This document shows positions 5,900-6,357 of a stretch of DNA of 6,357 nt, piece after piece (position 1 is the first letter of the stretch; each line of letters starts with the position of its first letter). The translations under genes and the position numbers were made by a program. The notes beneath the pieces are model-generated. The model was not told the DNA's origin, ran no database searches, and saw only the letters and a list, made by a program, of their open reading frames with translations. This DNA comes from Chloroflexota bacterium (lineage in GTDB: Bacteria > Chloroflexota > Anaerolineae > Anaerolineales > Anaerolineaceae): positions 1 through 6,357 of the forward strand of contig JAEXTI010000424.1 of assembly GCA_023406965.1 (NCBI GenBank), given 5' to 3'.

Positions 5900-6357
5900 A
5901 TGAAACGCGAGACCTTACAGCGCATCCTTCGCAAAATCATCTGGGGGCTGACCCGCACCACCTATGAAGGGCTGGAACACCTGCCTAAAGAGGGCGGGGT
6001 GCTGATCACCACCAATCACATGAGCCGCCTGGACACGCTGCTGCTCTTTATTAACAGTGAACGTCTCGATGTGACGGCGCTCGTTGCCGATAAGTATAAG
6101 AAATACCCCCTCTTCCGTTGGATTTTGGAAATAGGGGGCATCATCTGGCTGGACCGCGAGAACGCCGACTTTGGCGCTATTCGCGCGGCGGTGGGTGCTT
6201 TGAAGCAAGGGCTGGCCTTGGGCATTGCTCCCGAGGGCACGCGCAGCCAGACCGCGCAACTGCTGGAGGGCAAGTCGGGGGCCGTGCTGGTAGCCCTCAA
6301 GGCAGGTGTGCCCATTGTGCCGGTGGCTATTGCCGGGTCGGAGGTGGTCATCAAGAA
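5900..6357 (+). CDS. PlsC-type lysophospholipid acyltransferase, 3' truncated
   Basis: The frame is open from ATG 5900 to the window edge, giving 152 complete codons and no stop. The protein carries the glycerolipid acyltransferase motifs: NHMSRLD (H40-x4-D45, the catalytic pair), a block-II-like region at about 80-86 (GIIWLDR), P111-EGTRS116 for glycerophosphate binding, and VPIVPVAI at 137-144. The likely reaction is acyl transfer to the sn-2 position of 1-acyl-glycerol-3-phosphate, making phosphatidic acid at the inner face of the membrane. Other lysophospholipid acyltransferases share these motifs, so substrate specificity is not fixed. There is no clear N-terminal membrane segment; residues 1-20 are basic and amphipathic. 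The only Shine-Dalgarno-like bases are a poorly spaced AGG (5894-5896) and AGAGG (5882-5886), so initiation may rely on coupling to the DedA gene. Confidence 0.9.
   Translation, partial: MKRETLQRILRKIIWGLTRTTYEGLEHLPKEGGVLITTNHMSRLDTLLLFINSERLDVTALVADKYKKYPLFRWILEIGGIIWLDRENADFGAIRAAVGALKQGLALGIAPEGTRSQTAQLLEGKSGAVLVALKAGVPIVPVAIAGSEVVIK

Overview
The window is a fragment of a GC-rich bacterial genome carrying seven co-directional genes on the + strand, with almost no intergenic space. The first gene is truncated at the left edge and the last at the right edge. The gene set suggests a Chloroflexota (Anaerolineae-like) bacterium: a Ycf45/SpoIIIAA-like R3H ATPase beside tmk, and lipoproteins that fuse a DsbA-like thioredoxin fold to a cyclophilin. 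That assignment is inference from gene content, not a database match.

Layout: (1) 1-831, C-terminal part of an R3H-domain nucleic-acid-binding ATPase; (2) 851-1468, thymidylate kinase (tmk); (3) 1465-2736, a lipoprotein with a DsbA-like domain and a cyclophilin domain whose active sites look degraded; (4) 2733-3929, its tandem paralog, interrupted by an in-frame TGA exactly where the first cysteine of the CPYC redox motif should be; (5) 3930-5231, a large PrsW-family intramembrane protease; (6) 5206-5880, a DedA/VTT-family membrane protein; (7) 5900-6357, the N-terminal part of a PlsC-type acyltransferase. Genes 2/3 and 3/4 are joined by ATGA stop/start overlaps, 4/5 abut, and 5/6 overlap by 26 bases, so the block is very probably one transcript. 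No promoter, terminator, RNA gene, CRISPR, transposon or gene-free stretch over 300 bases was seen.

The main discovery candidate is gene 4. Read through the TGA, it gives a 398-residue lipoprotein with a U80-P-Y-C83 redox motif, that is, a selenocysteine (Sec) in place of the nucleophilic Cys. A 7-bp hairpin with a 6-base loop lies 17-36 bases after the TGA, in the window expected of a bacterial SECIS element. TGA ends four neighbouring genes normally, so the code is not reassigned genome-wide. The protein would be a membrane-anchored, extracytoplasmic Sec-dependent thiol-disulfide oxidoreductase fused to a proline isomerase. Its upstream paralog has Ser-Pro-Ala-Val at the same site and has lost key cyclophilin residues, so the pair looks like an active selenoenzyme with a pseudoenzyme partner.

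Taken together, genes 3-7 all act at or outside the cytoplasmic membrane: protein folding, intramembrane proteolysis, lipid translocation and phospholipid acylation. They appear attached to a housekeeping R3H-tmk pair as an envelope-maintenance operon. The functional link is inference from gene order.
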